Positions 46,753 to 55,781 of a stretch of 64,000 nt of DNA are shown here, piece by piece (the stretch's first letter is position 1; every line of letters begins with the position of its first letter). Under the pieces are notes generated by a model. That model was not told the DNA's origin and made no database searches. It was given only the letters and a program-made list of their open reading frames with translations. This DNA comes from CAYRDC01 sp964422925. GTDB lineage: Bacteria; Bacteroidota; Bacteroidia; Chitinophagales; S012-47. The stretch spans positions 11,078-75,077 of the forward strand of contig CAYRDC010000012.1 of the NCBI GenBank assembly GCA_964422925.1, read 5' to 3'. The translations under genes and the position numbers were made by a program.

Positions 46753-47103
46753 ATGCAAATCCAGGTACTCAAATCGAAAATTCACAAGGTCCGCATCACG
46801 GAAGCCAATCTGGAATACGAAGGGAGCATTACCATTGATGAGGACCTGATGGATGCGGCCCGCCTGAGCCCTTACGAAAAAGTGCAGGTGTTGAATGTGA
46901 ACAACGGGGAGCGGATCGAAACCTATGTCATCAAGGGAAAGCGGGGCAGTGGCGTCATTTGCATGAACGGGCCGGCTGCCCGCAGGGCGCAGGTGGGTGA
47001 TGTGGTCATCATACTTTCCTATGCCCTCATCGAGGAATCAGCGGCTGCCGGCCATCGGCCTGTGATCATCATGCCTAACACCGAAACCAACCAGCTGAAA
47101 TAA
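46753..47103 (+). CDS. panD: Aspartate 1-decarboxylase proenzyme
   Basis: 116 aa from ATG 46753, the conserved start (MQIQVLKSKIHKVRIT). YEGSITID holds the Gly-Ser self-cleavage site that creates the pyruvoyl cofactor. Conserved Tyr and Arg/Lys of the active site are in ETYVIKGKRGSG. It makes beta-alanine from aspartate for pantothenate. A membrane protein gene follows after 10 bp. Confidence 0.97.
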   Translation: MQIQVLKSKIHKVRITEANLEYEGSITIDEDLMDAARLSPYEKVQVLNVNNGERIETYVIKGKRGSGVICMNGPAARRAQVGDVVIILSYALIEESAAAGHRPVIIMPNTETNQLK

Positions 47104-47113
47104 CCTGCCTGTT

Positions 47114-48118
47114 TTGAGCAAAAAAATCCTGAATTTCCTGAAATACCTTCTTTTTCTGGCTGCCGGTCTGCTATTGCTGTGGCTGGCTGCGAGAGGCCAG
47201 GACTTCCAGCGGATCCGCGAAGCCTTTCTTCATGCCAATTACTGGTGGGTGGGCCTGTCGGCCCTGCTAAGCGTGCTGAGCCATATTTTCAGGGCTTTGC
47301 GCTGGAAGCTTTTGATTGAGCCCATTGGGTTCAAACCCCGGTTTGCCAATACTTTCTTCGCGGTAATGACCGGCTATTTTGCCAACCTGGCCCTTCCCAG
47401 GCTGGGCGAGGTGACCAAATGTGGCGTACTGAATAAGTACGAGAAAATCCCGGTCGATAAATTGCTTGGCACCATGATCGTGGAGCGGGCATTTGACTTC
47501 CTGACCATGCTGCTGTTGCTGGTACTGGTGCTCTTGTTTCAGTTCCACCTCTTCAGCGATTTTTTGAATAAGTATGTCTGGGCCCCCATGGGGGAAAAAC
47601 TGGGTCAAACCGGTCATCTCGGGTGGATCGTTTTGTTGTGTTTCGGATTGGTTTTAGGACTGCTTTTCTGGTTCCGTAAGCCACTGTCCAGGAATGTGGT
47701 TTTTCAAAAGGGCTGGCAATTTGCCAAAGGGATCTGGCACGGGATAGCCAGTGTGCGCGATCTGCAGCGTACCGGGCTTTTTGCATTTTATACCCTGGCC
47801 ATCTGGGGCTTATATCTTTCCATGGCCTGGGTGGTTTTCTACGCTTTTCCGGAAACCAGCCACCTGGGTTTCTGGCCGGCCATGTCTATTCTGGTTTTCG
47901 GAAGCATTGGAATGGTGGCACCGGTTCAGGGAGGCATAGGCGCATTTCATTTCATGGCTTCGCGAACGCTGGTAGTTTACGGCATAGCCGCTGAACCGGC
48001 TCTGGCCTATGCCTTTCTCAATCATGGCGCCTCCACGCTTACGCTGATCGTCCTCGGATTTGTATCTTTGATATTGTTACCACTGACCAACCGTGAGCGG
48101 CAAGACCGGCATACCTGA
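47114..48118 (+). CDS. Lysylphosphatidylglycerol synthase transmembrane / flippase-like protein (YbhN family)
   Basis: 334 aa beginning at TTG 47114 (MSKKILNFLKYLL); no in-frame ATG suits the first membrane helix. About eight hydrophobic helices are present. SHIFRALRWKLLIEPIG, YFANLALPRLGEVTKCG and PVQGGIGAFHF are conserved blocks of this integral-membrane family, which relates to the flippase part of MprF. It is a common neighbour of panD in Bacteroidota. The lipid handled is unknown. Its end overlaps rfaE2 by 26 bp. Confidence 0.88.
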   Translation: MSKKILNFLKYLLFLAAGLLLLWLAARGQDFQRIREAFLHANYWWVGLSALLSVLSHIFRALRWKLLIEPIGFKPRFANTFFAVMTGYFANLALPRLGEVTKCGVLNKYEKIPVDKLLGTMIVERAFDFLTMLLLLVLVLLFQFHLFSDFLNKYVWAPMGEKLGQTGHLGWIVLLCFGLVLGLLFWFRKPLSRNVVFQKGWQFAKGIWHGIASVRDLQRTGLFAFYTLAIWGLYLSMAWVVFYAFPETSHLGFWPAMSILVFGSIGMVAPVQGGIGAFHFMASRTLVVYGIAAEPALAYAFLNHGASTLTLIVLGFVSLILLPLTNRERQDRHT

Positions 48119-48590
48119 AGAAATCCAATCCCTGATCCTCGACCGTGAACAGGCGCATACCCGTGTGCTGGCCTGGAAACAAGGTGGAGAACGCGTTGTC
48201 TTCACCAATGGCTGTTTCGATATTTTACATGCCGGTCACATTTATTTGCTTTATGAGGCGGCTTCCCTCGGAACCCGGATGGTCATCGGGCTCAACACGG
48301 ATGAATCCGTCAGCCGTCTGAAAGGGGAAGGCCGCCCTGTCAGGAAGCTTGCCGAACGGGCTGCCATCCTGGCTGCCCTCAAACCGGTTGACCTGGTGGT
48401 GCCGTTCGCGGAGAACACACCCCTGGAATTGATCTCCCTGCTCAAACCCGATGTCCTGGTAAAGGGCGGGGATTATCGCATCAGCGAGGTGGTGGGCGCG
48501 GAAATGGTACAGTCCTACGGTGGAGTCGTGCGGATCATTCCATTGCTGCCGGGTTACTCCACCACTTCTTTTCTAAAGGACCTTTCCTGA
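48093..48590 (+). CDS. rfaE2: D-glycero-beta-D-manno-heptose 1-phosphate adenylyltransferase
   Basis: 165 aa beginning at GTG 48093 within the end of the previous gene. It is a nucleotidyltransferase with FTNGCFDILHAGHIYLL (HxGH motif) and LPGYSTTSFL near the C-terminus. It corresponds to the C-terminal half of E. coli HldE, here as a separate protein, and makes ADP-heptose for LPS inner core. No heptose kinase half lies in the window. Confidence 0.93.
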   Translation: MSGKTGIPEEIQSLILDREQAHTRVLAWKQGGERVVFTNGCFDILHAGHIYLLYEAASLGTRMVIGLNTDESVSRLKGEGRPVRKLAERAAILAALKPVDLVVPFAENTPLELISLLKPDVLVKGGDYRISEVVGAEMVQSYGGVVRIIPLLPGYSTTSFLKDLS

Positions 48591-48592
48591 GG

Positions 48593-48623
48593 TTGGCATT
48601 TCCCCTTCTTTATCCTAATTTTG
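48593..48623 (+). promoter_or_regulatory. Consensus promoter of the acyl-CoA dehydrogenase gene
   Basis: TTG (48593-48595), 20 bp, TAATTTTG (48616-48623): both elements and the spacing match the Bacteroidota housekeeping consensus. The predicted leader is about 34 nt, ending at the ATG 48663. It excludes the longer in-frame start at 48621. Confidence 0.7.
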
Positions 48624-48662
48624 GCGACAAATCTTTTCCAGGCTATTAAATCTACACACTCC

Positions 48663-49805
48663 ATGGATTTTACCCTTACCGAAGAACATTTGATGATCCG
48701 TAAAGCTGCCCGGGATTTTGCGCAAAATGAATTGTTACCCGGGGTGATCGAAAGGGATGAAAAAATGGAATATCCCGCGGAGCAGATGCGAAAAATGGCG
48801 GAACTGGGCTTTATGGGCATGATGGTGGACCCCAAATACAACGGTGGGGGTATGGATACCATTAGCTATGTCATTGCCATGGAGGAAATTTCCAAGGTGG
48901 ATAATTCCTGCAGTGTGGCGATGTCTGTAAATAATTCCCTGGTTTGCTGGGGCATAGAAGAATACGGCAGCGAAGGGCTGAAGCAGAAATACCTGACCAA
49001 ACTGGCCACGGGTGAATGGCTGGGAGCCTTTTGCCTGTCGGAACCGGAAGCCGGCTCTGACGCCACCAGCCAGCGCACCACAGCCATCAACAAGGGAGAC
49101 TACTACCTGCTGAACGGCACCAAAAACTGGATTACCAATGCCGGGGCAGCCGATGTGTTTGTGGTAATCGCCCAGTCGAACCCGGAAAAACGGCATCACG
49201 GCATCAATGCCTTTCTGGTGGAACGCAACTGGGAAGGTGTTTCGATTGGGGTCAAGGAAAAGAAACTGGGCATTCGCTCATCTTATACCAATTCCGTACT
49301 GTTTGACGATGTAAAAGTTCCGAAAGCCAACCGGCTGGGTGAAGAAGGCACAGGTTTTAAATACGCGATGAAAACCCTGGCCGGGGGCCGCATAGGCATT
49401 GCCGCACAGGCACTGGGTATCGCGGCAGGGGCTTATGAGAGGGCCCTGGCTTATGCTAAAGAAAGAAAAGCTTTTGGCAAACCCATCGCGGAGCACCAAG
49501 CCATTGCCTTCAAACTGGCTGATATGGCTACTGAAATCGATGCCGCCCGTTTGCTGGTTTACCGGGCCGCCTGGCTGAAAGACCAGGGCAAAGATTATTC
49601 TGTGGCCAGTTCCATGGCTAAACTGTTTGCCTCTGAAGTCGCCATGAAAACCACCGTGGAAGCAGTCCAGATCCATGGCGGTTACGGCTATGTGCAGGAA
49701 TATCACGTAGAACGCCTTATGCGGGATGCCAAAATAACCCAAATCTATGAGGGGACTTCAGAAATCCAGCGTATTGTCATTTCCCGGGCTATCCTGAAAG
49801 ATTAA
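48663..49805 (+). CDS. Acyl-CoA dehydrogenase
   Basis: 380 aa FAD enzyme of acyl-CoA oxidation (short-chain type length). LSEPEAGSDATSQRTTA binds substrate and flavin, and the C-terminal IYEGTSEIQRIVISRAIL carries the catalytic Glu of short/medium-chain members. VHGGYGYVQEYHVERLMRDAK (as IHGGYGY...) is the second signature. Chosen start MDFTLTEEHLMIRK is family-typical. Two genes further on is the methylmalonyl-CoA mutase catalytic subunit, in keeping with branched or odd-chain acyl-CoA breakdown. Confidence 0.95.
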   Translation: MDFTLTEEHLMIRKAARDFAQNELLPGVIERDEKMEYPAEQMRKMAELGFMGMMVDPKYNGGGMDTISYVIAMEEISKVDNSCSVAMSVNNSLVCWGIEEYGSEGLKQKYLTKLATGEWLGAFCLSEPEAGSDATSQRTTAINKGDYYLLNGTKNWITNAGAADVFVVIAQSNPEKRHHGINAFLVERNWEGVSIGVKEKKLGIRSSYTNSVLFDDVKVPKANRLGEEGTGFKYAMKTLAGGRIGIAAQALGIAAGAYERALAYAKERKAFGKPIAEHQAIAFKLADMATEIDAARLLVYRAAWLKDQGKDYSVASSMAKLFASEVAMKTTVEAVQIHGGYGYVQEYHVERLMRDAKITQIYEGTSEIQRIVISRAILKD

Positions 49806-49876
49806 AGGGCTATGGGTTTGCCCGTGGCTGCAGGCCCCCTTGTTTTTAATACTTTCGTAAACAGAATCTGAACGCC

Positions 49877-50392
49877 ATGGATGTATTAACTTACCTCATA
49901 CCCGGTTTGTTGGTATTGCTGACTGCTTTCGGGGTCATGTTTTTTTTAATCCAACGGGAAGTAAAATTGAAAAAACTTGAATTGCGGGGAAGCTCCGGGA
50001 AAAACACATTGCCCCTGCGCCTGCAGGCTTTCGAGAGGATGGCCCTATTCCTGGAAAGAATCCATTTTGACCATATCATCCCCAGACTGCGCAAGGCCGG
50101 CATGAGTGTGGGCGAACTGGAACTTTTGCTCAGCAAATCCATAAGGCAGGAATGGGAGCATAACCTCGCGCAGCAAATTTATTTGAGCGAAAAAACCTGG
50201 GAGACAATCCGTCTGGCCAAGGACGAAACCCTGCAAATAATTCATCATCAAGCGTCTGCCCTCGATAAAAAGGCACCGGCCGAAGCCCTGATCAAAGCAT
50301 TGTTTGACTTTTCTATGAACAGCGAAGAACCGCTTCCCTATCAAAAGGCGCTTGACCAGCTAAAGGCTGAAGCCCGTGTTATTCTTGAATAA
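49877..50392 (+). CDS. Conserved-looking membrane-anchored protein of unknown function
   Basis: 171 aa. One N-terminal membrane helix (about 5-26) is followed by a cytoplasmic helical domain containing LPLRLQAFERMALFLERI, a coiled segment and IRQEWEHNLAQQIYLSEKTWE. I recognise this as a type of protein found beside methylmalonyl-CoA mutase in Bacteroidota (possibly DUF7935), but no function is known. It is 17 bp before the mutase gene, so co-transcribed. Confidence 0.72.
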   Translation: MDVLTYLIPGLLVLLTAFGVMFFLIQREVKLKKLELRGSSGKNTLPLRLQAFERMALFLERIHFDHIIPRLRKAGMSVGELELLLSKSIRQEWEHNLAQQIYLSEKTWETIRLAKDETLQIIHHQASALDKKAPAEALIKALFDFSMNSEEPLPYQKALDQLKAEARVILE

Positions 50393-50409
50393 TTCAAATT
50401 GGATCCATT

Positions 50410-51981
50410 ATGGCTGACAAACCTACCTCCGGTGAGCGGAAGCCTTATTTCAAAACTCCTTCGGGCATTGATATCGAACCGGTTTACCGCAGCGCGTCTG
50501 TTACGGATGAGACTCCGGGAGAATTTCCCTATACCCGGGGTATTTATCCCAATATGTACCGCGGCCGGCTCTGGACCATGCGCCAATATGCCGGGTTTTC
50601 CACCGCGGAAGAATCCAATAAGCGTTATCATTACCTGCTGTCGCAGGGCACTACCGGCCTTTCCGTGGCCTTTGACCTGCCTACTCAAATCGGGTATGAT
50701 TCCGACCATCCCCTGGCGGAAGGAGAAGTGGGCAAGGTGGGCGTGGCCATTGATTCGCTCGAGGACATGGAAACCCTTTTCCGTGGCATTGACCTCGAAA
50801 AAGTAAGCGTATCCATGACCATCAATGCCACGGCATTCATCCTGCTGGCCATGTACATAGCCCTGGCCCGGAAACAGGGAGCCAGCCTCCGGAACCTGCG
50901 CGGTACCGTGCAAAACGATATTCTCAAGGAATACGCGGCCCGGGGCACCTATATCTATCCGCCCAAGCCCTCCATGCGGCTGATCACCGATATTTTTGAT
51001 TACTGCGCCCGGGAAGTTCCCCGCTGGAACACCATTTCCATTTCAGGCTATCACATCCGGGAAGCGGGTGCCACAGCTGTCCAGGAGCTGGCTTTCACCC
51101 TGGCCAACGGCAAGGCTTACCTGCAGGCCGCCATCGACCGGGGGCTGGATATCAATGTGTTTGGCCAGCGGGTTTCCTTTTTCTTTAACGCCCACAACCA
51201 CTTTTTTGAGGAAGTGGCAAAGTTCCGGGCGGCCAGGCGCATGTGGGCTAAAATTACCAGCATGCTGGGAGCCACCGAACCCAGGGCCCGCATGCTCCGG
51301 TTTCATACCCAAACCGGTGGCAGCACCCTGACCGCTCAGCAGCCGCTGAACAATATCGTGCGCGTTACGATCCAGGCCCTGGCAGCCACCCTGGGCGGCA
51401 CCCAGTCGCTGCACACCAACAGCTATGACGAAGCCATGAACCTGCCCACCGAAGAATCGGCCCGCATCGCGCTGCGCACTCAGCAAATCATTGCCCATGA
51501 AAGCGGTATTGCCGATACAGCCGATCCCCTGGGCGGGTCCTATTTCGTGGAAACACTGACCAACCAGGTCGAAACCGAAGCCTGGAAATACATTGACCAC
51601 ATCGATACACTGGGCGGGGCGGTAGCCGCTGTGGAACAGGGTTTTATACAAAATGAAATTGCCAAGTCAGCCTATGAATACCAGCAAAAAATGGAAGCCG
51701 GTGAATACCGGGTGGTAGGCCTGAATTGCTTCACAGCGGATGAACCGGACCCGGAACCCGGCTTCCGGGTGGACGATGAAGTGCGGGCCCGGCAGGTCAG
51801 TAAACTGGAAGCCATGAAACAAAAACGCAATAATGCATTGGTCAGGGAAACCCTGAACGAACTCCGCTCAGCCGCAGAAACCGGTGAAAACCTCATTCCC
51901 CGGGTCATCCGGGCGGTGGAAGCCTACGCCACCCTGGGAGAAATTGCCGGGTCGCTTCGTCAGGTTTTCGGTGAGTATTAA
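50410..51981 (+). CDS. Methylmalonyl-CoA mutase catalytic (large) subunit, lacking the B12 domain
   Basis: 523 aa TIM-barrel subunit. Tyr60 (RQYAGF) and Arg178 (ARGTYIYPP) match the residues that make the enzyme specific for methylmalonyl-CoA; isobutyryl-CoA mutases have Phe and Gln there. His215 (SGYHIREAGAT) corresponds to the catalytic His. The protein ends after the linker (EIAGSLRQVFGEY) where fused mutases continue into the cobalamin domain, so it needs a partner such as the 135-aa protein at 3465-3872. Product succinyl-CoA enters the TCA cycle. Confidence 0.95.
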   Translation: MADKPTSGERKPYFKTPSGIDIEPVYRSASVTDETPGEFPYTRGIYPNMYRGRLWTMRQYAGFSTAEESNKRYHYLLSQGTTGLSVAFDLPTQIGYDSDHPLAEGEVGKVGVAIDSLEDMETLFRGIDLEKVSVSMTINATAFILLAMYIALARKQGASLRNLRGTVQNDILKEYAARGTYIYPPKPSMRLITDIFDYCAREVPRWNTISISGYHIREAGATAVQELAFTLANGKAYLQAAIDRGLDINVFGQRVSFFFNAHNHFFEEVAKFRAARRMWAKITSMLGATEPRARMLRFHTQTGGSTLTAQQPLNNIVRVTIQALAATLGGTQSLHTNSYDEAMNLPTEESARIALRTQQIIAHESGIADTADPLGGSYFVETLTNQVETEAWKYIDHIDTLGGAVAAVEQGFIQNEIAKSAYEYQQKMEAGEYRVVGLNCFTADEPDPEPGFRVDDEVRARQVSKLEAMKQKRNNALVRETLNELRSAAETGENLIPRVIRAVEAYATLGEIAGSLRQVFGEY

Positions 51982-52620
51982 GGGTTTAGAAAAAAACCGA
52001 AAATTTTTTTGAAATTTTCCGGCCAAATCCTTTCAAATGTTAACGGGGTTTTTCTAAATTAGATGTCCCTTTATCAGGGTAAGTAAAAGCGCAGATCCAT
52101 GATGAGAGAACGGGCACACGGCAATTCAAATAATACAATCAACCAAGCCGTGGCCCTGCAAGCAAATCACCGAATGAATGGTTTTGCGGCTGAAAATTAT
52201 TCCTGGCAGGCACACATTACTCCCTTCAAGGTAACCAGGCAATTCTCAGGTAGGGGTTCAGGAAAGTGGTCGGGAAATTCCTCCTGAATTTCCGGTCACT
52301 GCAGCGTGTGGCCATACTGTATCCAACAGTGGTGAGAGGGAGATCTGTCTATAACTGATTCATCCAAACCGGTCCGGCCCGGTGGGGACGGGAGCAGAAA
52401 CAGTATCCGGTTTTCCGGGCAGGATGCTTTACCGCATCTGCCGTTTGGATCAGGGCATTGAACCTGAAACAATAAATGGACAACACAATGAAAAATAATA
52501 GCGACCTGTCAATGAAAGCAAATAATCAAGTACCAGAGCTATTTTTTTTCAAGAAGTTTTATGTGAATTTCGCAGGCACCTTCATTACTATGAAAACACA
52601 ATAAAGCTAAGGGTTAAGCA
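51982..52620. other. 639-bp non-coding region upstream of dnaA
   Basis: No convincing gene. A 62-codon frame at 52099-52287 and a 38-codon frame at 52488-52604 (ending 16 bp before dnaA) lack family resemblance. A hairpin GGAAATTC/GAATTTCC (52273-52280 and 52286-52293) has no U-tract. No exact DnaA box (TTATCCACA or one mismatch) was found, so this is not recognisable as oriC. It probably holds the dnaA promoter and a long leader. Confidence 0.45.
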
Positions 52621-54054
52621 ATGGATAATCGGCATGAAGCTGTTTGGGCAAATTGTTTGAAAATAATTAAGGATAACGTTAATCTGCAGAGTTTCAAAAC
52701 ATGGTTTGAACCCATTAAGCCCGTACGACTCAAGGATAACGTTTTGACCATTCAGGTTCCCAGCCAGTTCTTTTACGAATGGTTGGAAGAACATTATGTA
52801 ATCCTGCTGCGAAAAACCATTAAACGGGAATTGGGCGAAGATGCCCGGCTGGAATACCGGATTGTGGTGGATAACAACACGGGCGACAACCAGCCCATTA
52901 CGGTGGATTACCCGAATTACAATGCCGGGAACCATATTAACCCGGAAGTGTCTATGCCTTTGATTATGGGAACATCAATTAAAAATCCGTTTATCATTCC
53001 CGGCCTGAAAAAGGTTAATATAGATTCCCAGTTAAACCCGAACTATAATTTTGATTCCTTTGTGGAAGGCGATTGCAACCGCTTGGCCCGTTCGGCCGGT
53101 TTTGCCGTGGCCAACAAACCCGGGGGCACCGCCTTCAACCCGCTGGTGATTTATGGCGGGGTCGGCCTGGGGAAAACCCACCTGGCACAGGCCATCGGCA
53201 ACCTGGTGAAACAAAACTTCAAGAACAAAACCGTCCTGTACGTTTCGTCCGAAAAATTCACCAACCAGTTCATCGAGGCGCTGAAGAACAATGCCATCAA
53301 CGATTTCATCCACTTTTACCAGCTGCTCGATGTGCTCATCCTGGACGATATCCAGTTTTTCGCCAACAAGGAAAAGACCCAGGACATTTTCTTCCACATC
53401 TTCAACCACCTGCACCAGTCGGGCAAACAGCTGGTGCTGACCAGCGACCGGCCGCCCAAAGACCTGGAAGGCATGGAGGAAAGGCTGCTGAGCCGCTTCA
53501 AGTGGGGCCTTTCGGCCGACCTGCAGCTGCCCGATTTCGAAACCCGCATCGCCATCCTTGAAAAGAAAATGTATGCTGACGGCATTGAACTGCCGCGCGA
53601 TGTGGTTGAATTCGTGGCCTACAACATCAACACCAATATCCGCGAGCTGGAAGGGGCCCTCATCAGCCTGCTGGCCCAGGCCTCGCTCAACAAGAAGGAA
53701 ATTGACCTGGACCTTGCCAAGAAGATTATCAAAAACTTCGTGAAAAGCATATCGCGCGAGGTCAGCATTGAATACATCCAGAAGACGGTATGCGAATATT
53801 TTGACGTGCCGGTCGAGAAACTGCGCGAAAAAACCCGCAAACGCCAGATCGTGCAGGCCCGCCAGCTGAGCATGTACCTGGCCAAGAACTTCACCAAGAA
53901 CTCCCTGAAGGTGATAGGCGACCATTTTGGCGGGCGCGACCACAGCACCGTAATTCACTCGTGCCAGATGGTGCAGAACCTGATGGACATTGACCCGGAA
54001 TTCCAGAAAAGTGTCAAGGACCTGGAAAAGAAAATCCAGTTAAGTATTTCGTAA
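52621..54054 (+). CDS. dnaA: Chromosomal replication initiator protein DnaA
   Basis: 477 aa. Domain I covers residues 1-85 (FKTWFEPIKPV). The AAA+ ATPase has Walker A GGVGLGKTHLA and Walker B LILDDIQFF. Domain IV includes the DNA-binding signature GDHFGGRDHSTVIHSCQ at about 430-447. It binds DnaA boxes and opens oriC. Flanked by a long 5' region and a strong 3' terminator, so it is probably monocistronic. Confidence 0.98.
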   Translation: MDNRHEAVWANCLKIIKDNVNLQSFKTWFEPIKPVRLKDNVLTIQVPSQFFYEWLEEHYVILLRKTIKRELGEDARLEYRIVVDNNTGDNQPITVDYPNYNAGNHINPEVSMPLIMGTSIKNPFIIPGLKKVNIDSQLNPNYNFDSFVEGDCNRLARSAGFAVANKPGGTAFNPLVIYGGVGLGKTHLAQAIGNLVKQNFKNKTVLYVSSEKFTNQFIEALKNNAINDFIHFYQLLDVLILDDIQFFANKEKTQDIFFHIFNHLHQSGKQLVLTSDRPPKDLEGMEERLLSRFKWGLSADLQLPDFETRIAILEKKMYADGIELPRDVVEFVAYNINTNIRELEGALISLLAQASLNKKEIDLDLAKKIIKNFVKSISREVSIEYIQKTVCEYFDVPVEKLREKTRKRQIVQARQLSMYLAKNFTKNSLKVIGDHFGGRDHSTVIHSCQMVQNLMDIDPEFQKSVKDLEKKIQLSIS

Positions 54055-54079
54055 CGGTTGAGAATAAGCAAACAGTGAG

Positions 54080-54108
54080 AACCCTCCGCGCCACGGGAGG
54101 GTTTTTTT
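54080..54108 (+). terminator. Intrinsic terminator after dnaA
   Basis: AACCCTCC (54080-54087), loop of 8, GGAGGGTT (54096-54103) and a T run to 54108. It lies 25 bp after the dnaA stop and before the convergent T9SS gene. Confidence 0.85.
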
Positions 54109-54122
54109 GTTGTGTCCCTGTT

Positions 54123-55781
54123 TCACTGTGCCGTGCGAACCACGGCCAGCGTGTATTGCCGGCTGCCAGTCCGCAGTACGGCCAGGTAAAGGCCGGGGGG
54201 AACCGGCCGCCCGGCTTCATCGCAGCCGTCCCAGAACACCTGGCGGTAATTGCTTGCGCCAGCGGGCAGTTCAAATTCCCTGATTTTCATCCCCGGCAGG
54301 TTATAAAGCGTCAGCGTGGAAGCTGAGTGTTGCGGGACAGATGCCGTGAACAGCAATGCAGTGCCAAACGGGTTCGGGAAGGCCGACAAGCCGGCCGCAT
54401 CATCTGGGATGATTTCGCTGCCTGTGGTTGAACAAAGCGTGGTTTTTGCAGGAAAATCATTTTGCAGGATAACAGTTACCGTGTTTGCCCCGACTGAATA
54501 CTGTGAGCCGTAAACCGTAGCGGTGCTTGAATCAGCCCCGGAAACCGAATTCAGCACAGAGGCTGCCAGGCAGGGTTGGCATACATTGCCCTGGTTGTCG
54601 GTTTTAACCAGCAGGATTTGCTGATTTCCGGAATCGGTAGCACTTCCCGTAATGACCAGCCCCCCGTCAGGAGCTTCCACCACGGAATGAGCCACCTCAT
54701 CTGACCCGAGATTGATGGCCCGCGTCCAGAGCAGATTGCCTGAAGCATCCGCCTTGGCCAGCAAGGCATTTGCCGCGCTGCTGTCACCCGAAACGGTCAT
54801 GCCGACCACCACATACCCCCCGTCAGCGGTTTCGATCACCGAGTACGCTTCATCAATATTTGTTCCCCCTACCACCAAGTCCCACTTGCGGTGCAGGGAG
54901 GTATCCGTCTTTATCAAATACACATCGCTGCTGCCTGCGCCCAGCGAATAGGTAACGCCCGCAGCCACTACTGAACCGTTCCGGGTAGTGGTAATCGCGA
55001 GGCCGTAATCCGGCATATTGCCCCCGAAACTGACATTTTCAGAACTCAGGTCCGGCCTGGTTTTCATCAATAAAAACCCGGGTAAATATCCGCTGTAAAT
55101 AATTCCAGCCATCAGCACATCGCCATTGTCCAGGGCTGTGGCTGAAACTCCGGCAAAAGGTAAGAAAGTACCGGCATAAGACCAGGAAGACACCAGGTTG
55201 CCGTTGTTGTCCAGCTCCAGGAACAGCGGAAAATGATGATCAATATGGCCACATACCATCAGATTACCTGAAGGAACAGGAAAAACAGACAAACCTTCCT
55301 CTCTGCTTGCGGTGTCACCAAACACCGCAGACCAAACCAGGTTTCCGGAATAATCGAGTTTGAATACCAGTATGTCTTCATTGCCTGAACCAATCCCGCC
55401 CGTATAGGTAAATCCGGTTACCACGTAACCATCGTCCGGCAGCTGGATCACATCATAAGCCTCATCGGGTGCTGAGGAACCCACCGTACGGGCCCACAGC
55501 ACGTTGCCGGCCAGGTCGGTTTTTACCACATAAGCGTCCACCTGGCCTGAACCCGAAGAAGCCGAATAACCTGCAATTACATAACCATCCGGATTACCGG
55601 CATGATGAGAAAGGATAATTGATCTGCCTTCCTCAATGGCCGTACCTCCAATCCTGCGGCAGAAGGTAGTTTGAGCCGCCAGGGTATGAGAAAATAAAAA
55701 AAGCAGAATCGCTGAGAACCAAAAAGTAAAGAAACGGCATGTAAAAAGTTCCTGACTCCGGTGGACATTGATATTCATCAT
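54123..55781 (-). CDS. T9SS-exported beta-propeller-like repeat protein
   Basis: 552 aa with a signal peptide (about 15-37, ending TLAAQ). Six or more repeats of about 50 aa have the pattern D-G-G-Y-V-V-x-G ... VKTD-x-x-G-N-x-L-W-x-R (for example ADGGYVVVGMTVSG, LAKADASGNLLWTR). This is consistent with a propeller. A short Cys-rich segment (CQPCLAAS ... LCSTTG) precedes the C-terminal T9SS sorting domain (FPNPFGTALLF ... VPPGLYLAVL). It shares this repeat architecture with the protein at 7042-8901 but lacks its PKD domain. Ligand and function unknown. Confidence 0.85.
   Translation of the reverse strand: MMNINVHRSQELFTCRFFTFWFSAILLFLFSHTLAAQTTFCRRIGGTAIEEGRSIILSHHAGNPDGYVIAGYSASSGSGQVDAYVVKTDLAGNVLWARTVGSSAPDEAYDVIQLPDDGYVVTGFTYTGGIGSGNEDILVFKLDYSGNLVWSAVFGDTASREEGLSVFPVPSGNLMVCGHIDHHFPLFLELDNNGNLVSSWSYAGTFLPFAGVSATALDNGDVLMAGIIYSGYLPGFLLMKTRPDLSSENVSFGGNMPDYGLAITTTRNGSVVAAGVTYSLGAGSSDVYLIKTDTSLHRKWDLVVGGTNIDEAYSVIETADGGYVVVGMTVSGDSSAANALLAKADASGNLLWTRAINLGSDEVAHSVVEAPDGGLVITGSATDSGNQQILLVKTDNQGNVCQPCLAASVLNSVSGADSSTATVYGSQYSVGANTVTVILQNDFPAKTTLCSTTGSEIIPDDAAGLSAFPNPFGTALLFTASVPQHSASTLTLYNLPGMKIREFELPAGASNYRQVFWDGCDEAGRPVPPGLYLAVLRTGSRQYTLAVVRTAQ

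Noticed and set aside
49806..49876. Terminator after the acyl-CoA dehydrogenase
   Set aside because: Several GGGC/GCCC pairings are possible but none forms a stable stem directly followed by a T run.
50410..51981. Isobutyryl-CoA mutase large subunit
   Set aside because: Tyr60 and Arg178 match methylmalonyl-CoA mutase; isobutyryl-CoA enzymes have Phe and Gln at these positions.
52488..52604. 38-codon frame immediately before dnaA, considered as a leader peptide
   Set aside because: No regulatory codon run, no attenuator-like hairpins, no resemblance to known peptides.
51982..52620. oriC next to dnaA
   Set aside because: No TTATCCACA-type DnaA boxes, no AT-rich unwinding element in a suggestive arrangement, and flanking genes are not origin markers.
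53032..53958. Long minus-strand open frame inside dnaA
   Set aside because: It mirrors the conserved dnaA AAA+ region and shows no protein family features.
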